Positions 54,116 to 63,134 of a stretch of 64,000 nucleotides of DNA are shown one piece after another. The position numbers and the translations under genes are program-made. The notes beneath the pieces were generated by a model that saw only the letters and a list, made by a program, of their open reading frames with translations, was not told where the DNA came from and made no database searches. The stretch lies in assembly GCA_014237465.1 (NCBI GenBank), contig JABZFM010000010.1, forward strand, positions 60,267-124,266. The letters run 5' to 3'. How positions within the stretch are numbered: the stretch's first letter is position 1; every line of letters begins with the position of its first letter. Source of the DNA: Desulfobacteraceae bacterium (GTDB lineage Bacteria > Desulfobacterota > Desulfobacteria > Desulfobacterales > Desulfosalsimonadaceae).

Positions 54116-54871
54116 ATGGCTGCTCAAAAAAAAAGACTCGATGTGCTTGTGTTTGATAAAGGACTGGCAAACAGCCGTCAAAGGGCCAGTGCGTTGATCA
54201 TGGCAGGTAGCATCCTTGTCAATAATCAGCCGGTCGATAAACCGGGATCAATGGTTTCTGTTGATGCGGAAATTATGAACAAAGGGTCGGATATCCCTTT
54301 TGTGAGCCGCGGCGGGTTTAAAATTGAAAAAGCGATTGAATCGCTTAATCTGGACGTAACCGGGATGCTGTGCCTTGATGTGGGCGCATCAACAGGTGGC
54401 TTTACAGACTGTCTGCTTCAGCACGGGGCAAGCCGTGTTTATGCCATTGACGTCGGATATGGTCAACTGGACTGGAAACTGAGGCAGGACCCCCGGGTGG
54501 TCGTTATTGAACGCACGAATATCCGGTATGCCACTGAAGAATTACTGCCGGAACCGTTTGATTTAATCAGCATCGATGTTTCCTTTATTTCACTTAAAAT
54601 TGTGATTCCGGCCGTAAAAAAATTTTTAAAAAATGACGGCAAAATACTGGCTTTAATCAAGCCGCAGTTTGAAGTCGGCAAAAATCAGGTGGGCAAAGGA
54701 GGCGTTGTAAAAGACCCGAAATTACATCAATCCGTCATTGAAAAATTGTCCTCTTTTTTCAGTGATACAGGATTCAAAATTGGACCGGTTATCCCCTCTC
54801 CGATTCTTGGCCCCAAGGGGAATAAGGAATTTATAATATATCTAATGAATCAATTGTCGCTTTGGGGTTGA
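54116..54871 (+). CDS. tlyA: TlyA family rRNA methyltransferase
   Basis: 251 residues from ATG 54116. An S4 RNA-binding domain (KKRLDVLVFDKGLANSRQRA, residues about 5-65) is joined to an FtsJ-like methyltransferase domain with SAM motif CLDVGASTGGFTDCLLQ and the catalytic Asp/Lys region IDVSFISL and LIKPQFEVG. TlyA 2'-O-methylates cytidines in rRNA and can have haemolysin-like effects. It follows dxs by 37 bp, as in many bacteria. Confidence 0.9.
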   Translation: MAAQKKRLDVLVFDKGLANSRQRASALIMAGSILVNNQPVDKPGSMVSVDAEIMNKGSDIPFVSRGGFKIEKAIESLNLDVTGMLCLDVGASTGGFTDCLLQHGASRVYAIDVGYGQLDWKLRQDPRVVVIERTNIRYATEELLPEPFDLISIDVSFISLKIVIPAVKKFLKNDGKILALIKPQFEVGKNQVGKGGVVKDPKLHQSVIEKLSSFFSDTGFKIGPVIPSPILGPKGNKEFIIYLMNQLSLWG

Positions 54872-54957
54872 TTTTTTAAAAGTTAATATATAGATAAATT
54901 AAATTGCATTTTAGAATAAGATCAACAAATCTTGTAGAGAGGAGATAAAATACTGAA

Positions 54958-57015
54958 ATGACCGAAAACTCAAGAAATGTCGCGTTTGTTGGACAAAGTG
55001 GGGCCGGAAAAACTTCTTTGGCGGAAGCAATGCTGTTTAATGCTGGAGTGACGACCCGACTCGGCAGTGTTGATGCCGGAAATTCCGTTTTGGATTTCGA
55101 GCCGGAGGAACTAAAGCGTAAATCCACTATCAGCACGGCTTTTCATCAACTTGATTGTCAAAAAAATGCCGTCAGCATAATTGACACGCCGGGTGATCAG
55201 AATTTCTTTTCCGATACAAAACTTTGCATGCAGGCGGCGGACAGTGTTGTGCTGGTAATAGATGCTATTGATGGTGTAAAATTCCAGTCTGAACAGGCAT
55301 GGGAATTTGCCGAACAATTCAATCTTCCGGTTGCTATCTTCATTAATAAAGTTGATAGAGAAAGAGCTGATTTTCAGCAGGCATTTCAAGATGCTGTTGA
55401 AATCTTTGACCCCAAACCGATTATTCTTCAGCTCCCCATCGGCCAGGAAGATGATTTTAACGGCGTCGTTGATCTTCTTCAAAAAAAAGCTTACACATAC
55501 GAAAACGGCAAAGCAAAGCCCTGTGATATCCCTTCTGACATGCAGGAACTCGTTGATTCCGAACATGAGTCTTTGGTAGAAAACATTGCCGAAGCAGACG
55601 ATGAACTGGTTGAAAAGTATCTTGAAGGAGAAGCGCTTTCTGACGAAGATTTGAAAAATGCATTGCTCAAAGGGACTGCAAACCGCACCTTTGTTCCTGT
55701 TTTATGCGGATCTGCAACAAATAATATCGGCATTGATCTGCTTTGCAATTTTATTGTAGACGCCATGCCGTCTCCTTTAAACACCGGGACAAAGATTGCT
55801 TATGAAGAGGGCACGGACAACGAAGTAGAAATCACACCCAATCCTGATGATCCTTTCTTAGGTGTTGTTTTTAAAACGATTGCGGATCCATTTGCCGGCC
55901 GTTTGACATTAATTAAAGTGCTTACCGGTAAACTCGGTAGTGATGGTAATTTTTACAATCCCAACAAAAGTGCCAAGGAACGATTTACCCAGCTTCTTAA
56001 TATTATCGGAAAAGAACAAAAAACGGTTACAGGCGCCGGACCCGGGGATATTGTCGCGGTTGCAAAACTCAAGGAAACCACTACCGGTGATACATTATGC
56101 GATCCCGGTAAAAAATTACAGGTCAAGGCCGCGGAACCGATCGATGGTATTATCACCTACGCGATTGTCCCCAAAACCCAGGGAGATGAAGAAAAAATAT
56201 TCTCTTCTCTTGCAAAACTCATGGAAGAAGATCTTGCGTTAAAACTTAAACGAAGCGAAGAAACACGTGAAACACTGATTACCGGCATGGGGCAGGTCCA
56301 TATTGAAACCACCATTGAGAAATTAAAACGTAAGTATGGGGTTGAGGTCAATCTCAACATACCGAAAGTTCCCTACAAAGGCACCTTTAAGAAGAAAGTC
56401 CGTGTTCAGGGACGACACAAGAAACAGACGGGCGGTCATGGTCAGTTCGGCGACTGCTGGGTTGAATTCGAACCACAGCCAAGAGGTAAAGGATTCGAGT
56501 TTGTCGATAAGATTGTCGGCGGTGCGATTCCCAGAACCTATATTCCGGCCGTTGAAAAAGGAATCATAGAAGCCACTCAACGCGGCGTTCTGGGTGGATT
56601 CCCGTGTGTTGATTACCGGGCCACCCTTGATTTCGGTTCCTTTCATGCGGTTGACTCTTCAGAAATGGCGTTTAAAGTTGCCGGTTCCCTGGCGTTTAGA
56701 AAAGCTGCTGAAGAATCCGGAATGAAACTGCTCGAACCCATCATGGAACTTGAAGTGGTCACACCGGAAGACTTCATGGGGGACATTATGGGTGATTTAA
56801 ACAGCCGGCGCGGCAGAGTCCTTGGTATGGACAGCAAGGGAAAAAACCAGATCGTCAAAGCGCTTGTTCCGATGGCTGAGGTGTTGACCTATGCGCCGGA
56901 TATCCGGTCCATGACCGGCGGCCGAGGGAACTTTACCATGAAGTTTGTCCAGTATGATGAAGTTCCGGCCCAGCTTGCACAAAAAATTATTGATGAGGCA
57001 AACAGCGAAAAATAA
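54958..57015 (+). CDS. EF-G-like GTPase, non-canonical (FusA2-type)
   Basis: 685 residues with all five EF-G domains. P-loop GQSGAGKT (residues 12-19) and INKVD are intact. However the G3 motif reads DTPGDQNF where EF-G has DTPGHVDF, so the catalytic His is replaced by Asp. The switch I segment KRKSTIS replaces the usual RGITI-type sequence. The C-terminal domains (GHGQFGDCWVEFEP, SFHAVDSSEMAFKVAG, LGMDSKGKNQIVKALVP) look normal. It is most like the EF-G-2/EF-G-like paralogues, whose role is unsettled. A true terminator follows. Confidence 0.85.
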   Translation: MTENSRNVAFVGQSGAGKTSLAEAMLFNAGVTTRLGSVDAGNSVLDFEPEELKRKSTISTAFHQLDCQKNAVSIIDTPGDQNFFSDTKLCMQAADSVVLVIDAIDGVKFQSEQAWEFAEQFNLPVAIFINKVDRERADFQQAFQDAVEIFDPKPIILQLPIGQEDDFNGVVDLLQKKAYTYENGKAKPCDIPSDMQELVDSEHESLVENIAEADDELVEKYLEGEALSDEDLKNALLKGTANRTFVPVLCGSATNNIGIDLLCNFIVDAMPSPLNTGTKIAYEEGTDNEVEITPNPDDPFLGVVFKTIADPFAGRLTLIKVLTGKLGSDGNFYNPNKSAKERFTQLLNIIGKEQKTVTGAGPGDIVAVAKLKETTTGDTLCDPGKKLQVKAAEPIDGIITYAIVPKTQGDEEKIFSSLAKLMEEDLALKLKRSEETRETLITGMGQVHIETTIEKLKRKYGVEVNLNIPKVPYKGTFKKKVRVQGRHKKQTGGHGQFGDCWVEFEPQPRGKGFEFVDKIVGGAIPRTYIPAVEKGIIEATQRGVLGGFPCVDYRATLDFGSFHAVDSSEMAFKVAGSLAFRKAAEESGMKLLEPIMELEVVTPEDFMGDIMGDLNSRRGRVLGMDSKGKNQIVKALVPMAEVLTYAPDIRSMTGGRGNFTMKFVQYDEVPAQLAQKIIDEANSEK

Positions 57016-57049
57016 TAAAAAGTAAACAAAAAAATAGAAAGATATTTTC

Positions 57050-57085
57050 AAGGCCGGTTCTGTTATCAAGCAGAACCGGCCTTGT
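57050..57085 (+). terminator. Terminator of the EF-G-like gene
   Basis: AAGGCCGGTTCTG (57050-57062) pairs perfectly with 57071-57083 around an 8-nt loop, followed by the T-rich GTTTATTTAATTTTTTT. The 13-bp GC-rich stem makes it a strong rho-independent terminator. Confidence 0.92.
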
Positions 57086-57218
57086 TTATTTAATTTTTTT
57101 AAAAATCTGGTCATAGGGCCAGATCAGAGAGCAAAAGCGCTGCCAGAATATACCGACAAAGAATACAGAATTCAGAATAAGGTATTCGCCTTCGGCTCAG
57201 TCAAAAAATGATCCAATT

Positions 57219-58184
57219 TTACGCAAAAATATTGTTATCCATACACCACTGATAGGTATCGGCAATCCCCTTTTCCAGGGAAATCGTCTGTTTCCACCCC
57301 AGTTTGTTTAAAAGAGATACATCCAGCAATTTTTGAGGTGTCCCATCGGGTTTCGTGGTATCAAAAACAATTTCCCCTTCAAACCCGATTATTCCTTTAA
57401 TCATCAGGGCCATTTCCTTGATGGAATTATCTTTTCCGCAGCCGACGTTGATAAGGGGTGCCATTTTGTTTGAAATCAGGGTACGGTACACCTGATCATC
57501 AAGATCAATAATATGCAGGCAGGCGTCTGCCAGATCATCAACATGAAGAAATTCACGGCGGGGAGATCCGGTGCCCCAGACAGTGACGGATTCCCTGGAA
57601 GTTACTTTAGCTTCATGAAATTTTCGAATCAAGGCCGGCAGGACATGACTGGTTTCAAGATCAAAATTATCATTCGGGCCATAGAGGTTTGTGGGCATTA
57701 AAGCAAAATAAGTGGTGCCGTACTGACGATTGTATGACTGGCACATTTTAATTCCGGCAATTTTGGCAATCGCATAGGCCTCATTTGTTGATTCCAGAGG
57801 ACCGGTCAACAAGTGCGCTTCTTTCATGGGCTGCGGGCATTGTCTTGGATAAATACATGATGACCCTAAAAAGATTAAACGCTTAACATTTGCCTTCCAG
57901 GCCGCATGAATGATATTGGTTTCAATGGCCAGGTTGTCGTAAATAAATTCAGCGGGAAATGTATTATTGGCCAGAATTCCCCCGACTTTTGCCGCAGCCA
58001 GAACAACATACTCCGGTTTCTCATTTTCAAAAAATGTTTCAACATCCTGTTGTCGTCTGAGATCAAGTTTCGTATAATGCCGGGTAAGGAGATTGGCATA
58101 ACCATTTTGAGTGAATTTGCTGACCAGTGCGGAACCGACCAGCCCGTCATGTCCGGCAATATATATCTTAGATGTTTTTTCCAT
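57219..58184 (-). CDS. fcl: GDP-L-fucose synthase
   Basis: 321 residues from the ATG at 58184, the exact length of E. coli WcaG; the frame extends 12 codons further but AGAGG supports the shorter start. It epimerises and reduces GDP-4-keto-6-deoxymannose. Rossmann motif GHDGLVGSA, Ser108/109 (FLGSSCIYP) and Tyr137-X3-Lys141 (YAIAKIAG) are in place. Downstream of gmd in the same operon. Confidence 0.95.
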   Translation of the reverse strand: MEKTSKIYIAGHDGLVGSALVSKFTQNGYANLLTRHYTKLDLRRQQDVETFFENEKPEYVVLAAAKVGGILANNTFPAEFIYDNLAIETNIIHAAWKANVKRLIFLGSSCIYPRQCPQPMKEAHLLTGPLESTNEAYAIAKIAGIKMCQSYNRQYGTTYFALMPTNLYGPNDNFDLETSHVLPALIRKFHEAKVTSRESVTVWGTGSPRREFLHVDDLADACLHIIDLDDQVYRTLISNKMAPLINVGCGKDNSIKEMALMIKGIIGFEGEIVFDTTKPDGTPQKLLDVSLLNKLGWKQTISLEKGIADTYQWCMDNNIFA

Positions 58185-58282
58185 TCGCGCCTCTTGCGTA
58201 GTTATTTTTAAATAGTTCATTTTTCCGGGAGGTCCAGCTGCCTGATCTCAGCCTGGTCCCCTTCAGTCTTCGGCCTTTCTCC

Positions 58283-59443
58283 CTACATCAGTGCCTCACA
58301 GCTTGCGGGGATGGGAAACCCGTTTCTATGGCAAATCGCTTCCCTGACGGATTCCGTCAGGTCTTGAGCCACCATTTCAAATACCATTTCCTCAAACGAA
58401 ATGGCAGGCTCCCAGCCGAGATTTTTTTTGGCTTTGGCAGGATCCCCGAGAAGGGATTCAACTTCTGTGGGCCGAAAATACCGGGGGTCAACAGAAACCA
58501 CGACCTGGCCTTTTTCTAGTCGATCCAGGGAATTTTTTACCGGCAGATCCGCTAAGGAATCCGGGACAGATACATCTTCAACTATACCTTTTTCTTCTAC
58601 GCCCTCCCCCTGCCACTTAATTCTGACGCCAATACAAGCAAAGGCATTATCACAGAATTCACGGACCGAATGCTGAATTCCGGTAGCAATGACGTAATCG
58701 TCCGGCTGATCCTGCTGAAGAATCAGCCACTGGGCTTTTACAAAATCCTTCGCATGGCCCCAGTCTCGCAAGGCATTGAGGTTGCCAAGATATAGTTGGC
58801 TTTCAAGACCTAAGGCAATTCGTGCCACCGCACGGGTTATTTTCCGGGTCACAAACGTTTCACCACGAAGGGGGGATTCGTGATTGAACAAAATGCCATT
58901 GCACGCATAGATGCCGTATGCTTCACGATAATTGACCGTGCACCAGTAGGAATAAAGCTTTGCGCAGGCATACGGAGAGCGCGGATAAAATGGGGTTTTC
59001 TCTGTTTGCGGCACTTCCTGGACTTTACCGTATAACTCTGATGTGGACGCCTGGTAAAAGCGAACTTTGTCATCCAGTCCAAGAATCCGTATGGCTTCAA
59101 GCAGCCTTAAAGTACCCAGAGCATCGGTATTTGCCGTATATTCCGGGGATTCAAATGAAACCTGAACATGACTTTGGGCCCCCAGATTGTAAATTTCATC
59201 CGGCTGGACTTCCTGAACGATCCGAACCAGGTTTGTCGCATCTGTTAAATCGCCGTAATGAAGTACAAAGCGGAGATCTTTTTCGTGAGGATCCTGGTAA
59301 AGATGGTCAACCCGCTGGGTGTTAAAAAGGGATGACCGGCGTTTGATGCCGTGTACTTCTGAATACCCTTCTTGTAACAGCAACTCAGCCAGATACGCCC
59401 CATCTTGGCCTGTAACACCGGTAATTAACGCTTTTTTTGTCAA
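58283..59443 (-). CDS. gmd: GDP-mannose 4,6-dehydratase
   Basis: 386 residues. NADP-binding [31 protein letters not shown], active-site [16 protein letters not shown] and [10 protein letters not shown], plus [19 protein letters not shown] are all standard for Gmd. Its product feeds fcl, giving GDP-L-fucose for surface polysaccharide. The C-terminus is slightly longer than E. coli Gmd. The 290-bp gap to the right, shared with the divergent TetR fusion, is AT-rich and must hold both promoters. Confidence 0.96.
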   Translation of the reverse strand: MTKKALITGVTGQDGAYLAELLLQEGYSEVHGIKRRSSLFNTQRVDHLYQDPHEKDLRFVLHYGDLTDATNLVRIVQEVQPDEIYNLGAQSHVQVSFESPEYTANTDALGTLRLLEAIRILGLDDKVRFYQASTSELYGKVQEVPQTEKTPFYPRSPYACAKLYSYWCTVNYREAYGIYACNGILFNHESPLRGETFVTRKITRAVARIALGLESQLYLGNLNALRDWGHAKDFVKAQWLILQQDQPDDYVIATGIQHSVREFCDNAFACIGVRIKWQGEGVEEKGIVEDVSVPDSLADLPVKNSLDRLEKGQVVVSVDPRYFRPTEVESLLGDPAKAKKNLGWEPAISFEEMVFEMVAQDLTESVREAICHRNGFPIPASCEALM

Positions 59444-59734
59444 AATAATTCCCTTTCATGGAAGAGTTGAAGTAAAAATATTACGAGCAATGCCGATTTA
59501 CTTATTTGGCAATGTAATTAATTAAAATATCAATATATCCTGAATTGTTCAAGTATATTTTATGTAGAATTGATGAAAAAATTATGATAAGAACTGATGA
59601 TACATGATATCAACCCATTACCGAAATTGAGCGGTTCAAATTTTAAACAGTTTTTTTGAATTGTTTTTTAAGGAATTACATCATGTTAAAAAAACAATCC
59701 TCTCCCAATTCGACTTTTTACGGAGACATCAAAA

Positions 59735-61174
59735 GTGAAACCCAGAAAAACGTTTCAAAATTTATCTAAGGAAAAGCAGGAGCGGATTACCCGGATTGCT
59801 ATTGAGGAGTTCGGTAATAAAGGATTTGACGGTGCCAGCATCAATGCCATGGTTGGCCGGATGGAAATTGCCAAAGGCTCTATCTTTCAGTATTTTGGCG
59901 ATAAGAAAGGCCTTTTTTTATTTGTTTTCAATCGTTCGGTGGACTTGGTCAAAGGATACCTGCGAACCGTACGAGACCAGTCTTCCGATGAAAATCTTGC
60001 GACCCGTTTGAACAAAACCCTTTCCGCAGGAATTGCCTTTATTAAAAATCATCCCCTGCTGTACCGGCTATATATGAAGGTCCTGTTCGAGCCCAAAGCT
60101 CCTTTCCGGGATGAAATATTAATTTCCTTACGCCATCACAGTACGGAATATCTAAAATCATTGCTGGAAAATGCACTAATAAAAAAAGAGCTCAACAAAA
60201 ATATTGATTTGAATCAGGCTGCTTTTGTTTTAGATGCGATCATGGATCGTTTTCTTTCCGCGCATACCATCAAGCATTTAGATTCTGGCCTTGGCATCTA
60301 TGATGCGCCTTTAGAAACAACGGAAATTTGGATAGCTGAAATTACGAAAATGATTTGTACGGGAATCGCAAAATCTGATTTTTCTGAAAAAAATCAATCT
60401 GAATTAATAAAAGAACCATATATTCTGATCCTGGCAGCCGTGGATGAAGAACTGTCCGGATTGATACAAAACATTTCTCACCCTGATCAATCAATTATCG
60501 GCAAACGAAATATTATATCCGGAACAGTGGGTAATGTTCATGTTAAACTGCTGGCTTCCGGCCCGGGCATTGTAAATACGGCGCAGGCATTAACGGCTAT
60601 GATAGAATCCGCACAGCCGCGACTGATTGTTCAGACAGGCTGTGCCGGGGCGTTCAGACAATCCGGCTTAAAAATCGGTGATATTGGTATTGCAACCCAA
60701 GAAATCGATATTCATACGGGCCTTGAATCTTCTTCAGAGTCCTGTGTAGCAGATGAATTGCCGTTTGCCCTAATTAAAACGACTAAAAATAAATCAGAAG
60801 AAGTTAAAAACCGCTATCCCATAAATGATGACCTTGTAAATCATGCGTATCAGATTTTGCAATCTGACAAAATATCTTTAAATTTTCAGATTAAAAAAGG
60901 TGTGTTTATCACGGTCTCAACCATTACCACTACCAATAAACGGGCAGACGCTCTGTTAAAAAAATTTAACCCGTGCATGGAACAAATGGAGGGTGCCGCA
61001 GCCGCACATATTGCAATTATTTATAATATTCCGTTTATTGAAATACGATCTGCCAGTAATTTTGTCGGTAAGCGGGATACAGATTTATGGGATTTGGACC
61101 TTGCTTTTAAAAATGCAAGTGATGCTGTTTATAAATTTATACAGGAAGTTAAACTTGACAAGTTAAACTATTAA
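59735..61174 (+). CDS. TetR regulator fused to a futalosine hydrolase (MqnB)-like domain
   Basis: 479 residues from GTG 59735 (GGAG 9 bases upstream). Residues 1-215 are a TetR-family regulator: helix-turn-helix GASINAMVGRMEIAKGSIFQ-YFGDKKGLF (34-61) and an all-helical ligand domain. After a short polar linker, residues about 228-475 are an MTAN/purine-nucleosidase domain: LILAAVDEELSGLI, QTGCAGAFRQSGLKIGDIGI and the catalytic region MEQMEGAAAAHIA with RSASNFVGKRD. MqnB releases hypoxanthine from futalosine in menaquinone synthesis. The next gene is mqnD, supporting the assignment. The fusion would let a pathway enzyme or its ligand act on gene control. No frameshift is visible. Confidence 0.85.
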   Translation: MKPRKTFQNLSKEKQERITRIAIEEFGNKGFDGASINAMVGRMEIAKGSIFQYFGDKKGLFLFVFNRSVDLVKGYLRTVRDQSSDENLATRLNKTLSAGIAFIKNHPLLYRLYMKVLFEPKAPFRDEILISLRHHSTEYLKSLLENALIKKELNKNIDLNQAAFVLDAIMDRFLSAHTIKHLDSGLGIYDAPLETTEIWIAEITKMICTGIAKSDFSEKNQSELIKEPYILILAAVDEELSGLIQNISHPDQSIIGKRNIISGTVGNVHVKLLASGPGIVNTAQALTAMIESAQPRLIVQTGCAGAFRQSGLKIGDIGIATQEIDIHTGLESSSESCVADELPFALIKTTKNKSEEVKNRYPINDDLVNHAYQILQSDKISLNFQIKKGVFITVSTITTTNKRADALLKKFNPCMEQMEGAAAAHIAIIYNIPFIEIRSASNFVGKRDTDLWDLDLAFKNASDAVYKFIQEVKLDKLNY

Positions 61175-61209
61175 ATTAGTAATTATGATAATTCCGAAAA
61201 AAGTAGGAG

Positions 61210-61353
61210 GATGGCTAAGTTAAAAGTTTCACCAATCCCATAAAATTTGGCAAGGCGTAGTGGGTTTTCAGGCTCGAAATTATACATGTAGTATCTTGAG
61301 TGCCTGAAAAACCGATACAACGCAGTAGATGGGACTTTTAACGACGCCATCAA
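61210..61353. repeat. Family B palindromic element, copy 3
   Basis: Starts GATGGCTAAGTTAAAAGTTTC and ends GACGCCATCAA, like the copy at 48075, with an extra CCAATCCCATAAAATTTGG near the left arm. Inner arms GTGGGTTTTCAGGC and GCCTGAAAAACC pair. The element ends two or three bases before the mqnD start codon. Confidence 0.85.
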
Positions 61354-61355
61354 TT

Positions 61356-62204
61356 ATGCAAAAAAAATTATCACTCGCCTATTCAACCTGCCCCAATGAT
61401 ACGTATATATTCTATGCGTTAGCTCACGGAAAAATTGATCTGGACGATCTTTCGTTCAATATCATGTTAAATGATGTGGAGCATCTCAACCAGGAGGCAA
61501 AAAAAGGGATTGTTGATATATCAAAACTTTCTTTTGCAGCCATCGGGCATCTGATGGAAACCTACGGACTGCTTCGAAGTGGTGCCGCTCTGGGACGTGG
61601 ATGCGGTCCTCTGATTGTGGCCCGAAAAGGCACCGACTTGAATGATATTGAATCCGGTAAAATTGCAGTTCCCGGATTATGGACCACGGCGAATTTACTT
61701 CTGGGTCTTTTTTTGAACGGCACGCCAAACGTATTTCCCATAACGTTTGATAAAATCATGCCAGCCGTCAATTCCGGTGAATATGATTGCGGAATCATCA
61801 TCCATGAAGGACGGTTTACATATCCAAATTATGACCTGGAGTGCCTTGTTGACCTGGGTGAATGGTGGGAGTCCGAGACCACGCTGCCCATACCCCTGGG
61901 CGGCATTGTCATGCGCAGGAACATTTCACAGGAAATTATTAGCGCGGTGGAGACAGGCATACGCCGAAGTATCGAATTCGCCCACCTTAACCCTTCTGCA
62001 ACAAATGACTATGTCAAAACCCATGCCCAGGAATTGTCCGACGATGTTGTATTTCAGCACATCAACTTATATGTCAATGAATTCTCATTAGATATTGGCC
62101 GGGAGGGAGAGTCAGCCATTGAGACTCTTTTTGCCAAAGCAAGGGAAAGAGGGATTTTACCCAAAACCGATAAAAGTCTGTTTGCATGTGAGGACAACAA
62201 TTGA
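61356..62204 (+). CDS. mqnD: 1,4-dihydroxy-6-naphthoate synthase
   Basis: 282 residues from ATG 61356; a longer frame up to 61329 lies inside the repeat. MqnD converts cyclic dehypoxanthinyl futalosine to 1,4-dihydroxy-6-naphthoate in the futalosine menaquinone pathway. It starts LSLAYSTCPNDTYIFYALAHG and has DISKLSFAAIGHLMETY, GRGCGPLIVARKG and GIIIHEGRFTYPNYDLECLVDLG-type sequence, all diagnostic of the periplasmic-binding-protein fold of MqnA/MqnD. The natural ribosome-binding site has been displaced by the repeat. Confidence 0.93.
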   Translation: MQKKLSLAYSTCPNDTYIFYALAHGKIDLDDLSFNIMLNDVEHLNQEAKKGIVDISKLSFAAIGHLMETYGLLRSGAALGRGCGPLIVARKGTDLNDIESGKIAVPGLWTTANLLLGLFLNGTPNVFPITFDKIMPAVNSGEYDCGIIIHEGRFTYPNYDLECLVDLGEWWESETTLPIPLGGIVMRRNISQEIISAVETGIRRSIEFAHLNPSATNDYVKTHAQELSDDVVFQHINLYVNEFSLDIGREGESAIETLFAKARERGILPKTDKSLFACEDNN

Positions 62205-62368
62205 TGATCCTGTAAAAGATCAGATTAAAAAGAATTAGCCGCCGACCAATTCAAAAATCTCATCAAGACTTAAATCAATCGATTAGCCAATACACTATTA
62301 ATATTAACATTGACATTCAGACTGAATTTAGTTCTAATATAGTCCATATTGATGTAAGGAGATAAAAA

Positions 62369-62644
62369 ATGAGATTATCAAATCAAATAAAGCCAATCAG
62401 TTATTTGAAAGCCAATGCTGCAGAAATCATTCGACATTTAGGAAAAAAAGGAGAACCTCTCATCATCACTCAGAATGGAGAAGCAAAAGTAGTTATTCAG
62501 GATATCAAGATGTATGAACAAACCCAGGAAACGATGGCGCTTCTCAAAATTTTAGCTCTCGGTAATCGTCAGATTGAGCAAGGCAAAGTGATATTGGCCA
62601 CTGATGCTGTAAATCGCTTGAGAGATAATAAGGAGAGAATTTAG
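62369..62644 (+). CDS. Phd/YefM-type antitoxin
   Basis: 91 residues: ISYLKANAAEIIRHLGKKGE, then PLIITQNGEAKVVIQDIKMYEQTQ, the conserved Phd/YefM core (DNA-binding N-terminus). The C-terminal half wraps the toxin. TAAGGAG is 8 bases before the ATG. Its TAG shares a base with the GTG of the toxin. Confidence 0.9.
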   Translation: MRLSNQIKPISYLKANAAEIIRHLGKKGEPLIITQNGEAKVVIQDIKMYEQTQETMALLKILALGNRQIEQGKVILATDAVNRLRDNKERI

Positions 62645-62970
62645 TGGCATTCAAAGTTTTTCTTACTGAGGATGCCGCTAATGACCTCGGTGAAATTTAT
62701 TCATATATTGCTAAACATGATTCTCCCCAAAAAGCCGAGTATGTACTCGACCAAATTGAAAAAAGATTTATCAGCTTGAATGAATTGCCGGAACGCGGGG
62801 TGTATCCTAAAGAACTTCTCTTGATAGGGATTCGTGAATATAGAGAGATTTTTTTCAAACCTTATCGAATCATTTATCGAATTTTGAATAAAACAGTATA
62901 TGTTTACCTCATCGTTGATGGTCGTCGTGACATGCAAACTTTATTGGAACAAAGATTATTGCAGATATAA
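62644..62970 (+). CDS. ParE/RelE-type toxin
   Basis: 108 residues from GTG 62644. AFKVFLTEDAANDLGEIYSY, LNELPERGVYPKELL and YREIFFKPYRIIYRI are typical of ParE-like toxins, as is VYVYLIVDGRRDMQTLLEQR at the end. ParE members poison gyrase; RelE members cut mRNA; the ending fits ParE better. Coupled to the antitoxin by a 1-base overlap. Confidence 0.9.
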   Translation: MAFKVFLTEDAANDLGEIYSYIAKHDSPQKAEYVLDQIEKRFISLNELPERGVYPKELLLIGIREYREIFFKPYRIIYRILNKTVYVYLIVDGRRDMQTLLEQRLLQI

Positions 62971-63063
62971 AATATTCTCACTTTGCACCCTACAATAATA
63001 AGCGATTCAAAGGTTTTCAAAATTAGACACCCCATGATATTGTATGATTTGAAAACAGAAAAT

Positions 63064-63122
63064 GAAAGATGGGGACGTCCTTAAACAGTGAAAGATGAGT
63101 GAAAGATGGGGACGTCCTTAAA
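63064..63122. repeat. Pair of direct repeats next to the REP-associated transposase
   Basis: GAAAGATGGGGACGTCCTTAAA occurs at 63064-63085 and 63101-63122, 37 bp apart. Each contains the palindrome GGACGTCC. Such repeats are the usual neighbours and likely substrates of REP-associated tyrosine transposases; the gene for one starts 13 bp further. Confidence 0.85.
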
Positions 63123-63134
63123 TATCTCAATAAC

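Noticed and set aside
61329..61355. Longer N-terminus for mqnD
   Set aside because: The additional codons are inside the family B repeat, and the family start matches ATG 61356.
63064..63122. CRISPR-like array
   Set aside because: Only two repeat units, one short gap, no cas genes; better explained as RAYT-associated repeats. No CRISPR array was seen anywhere in the window.
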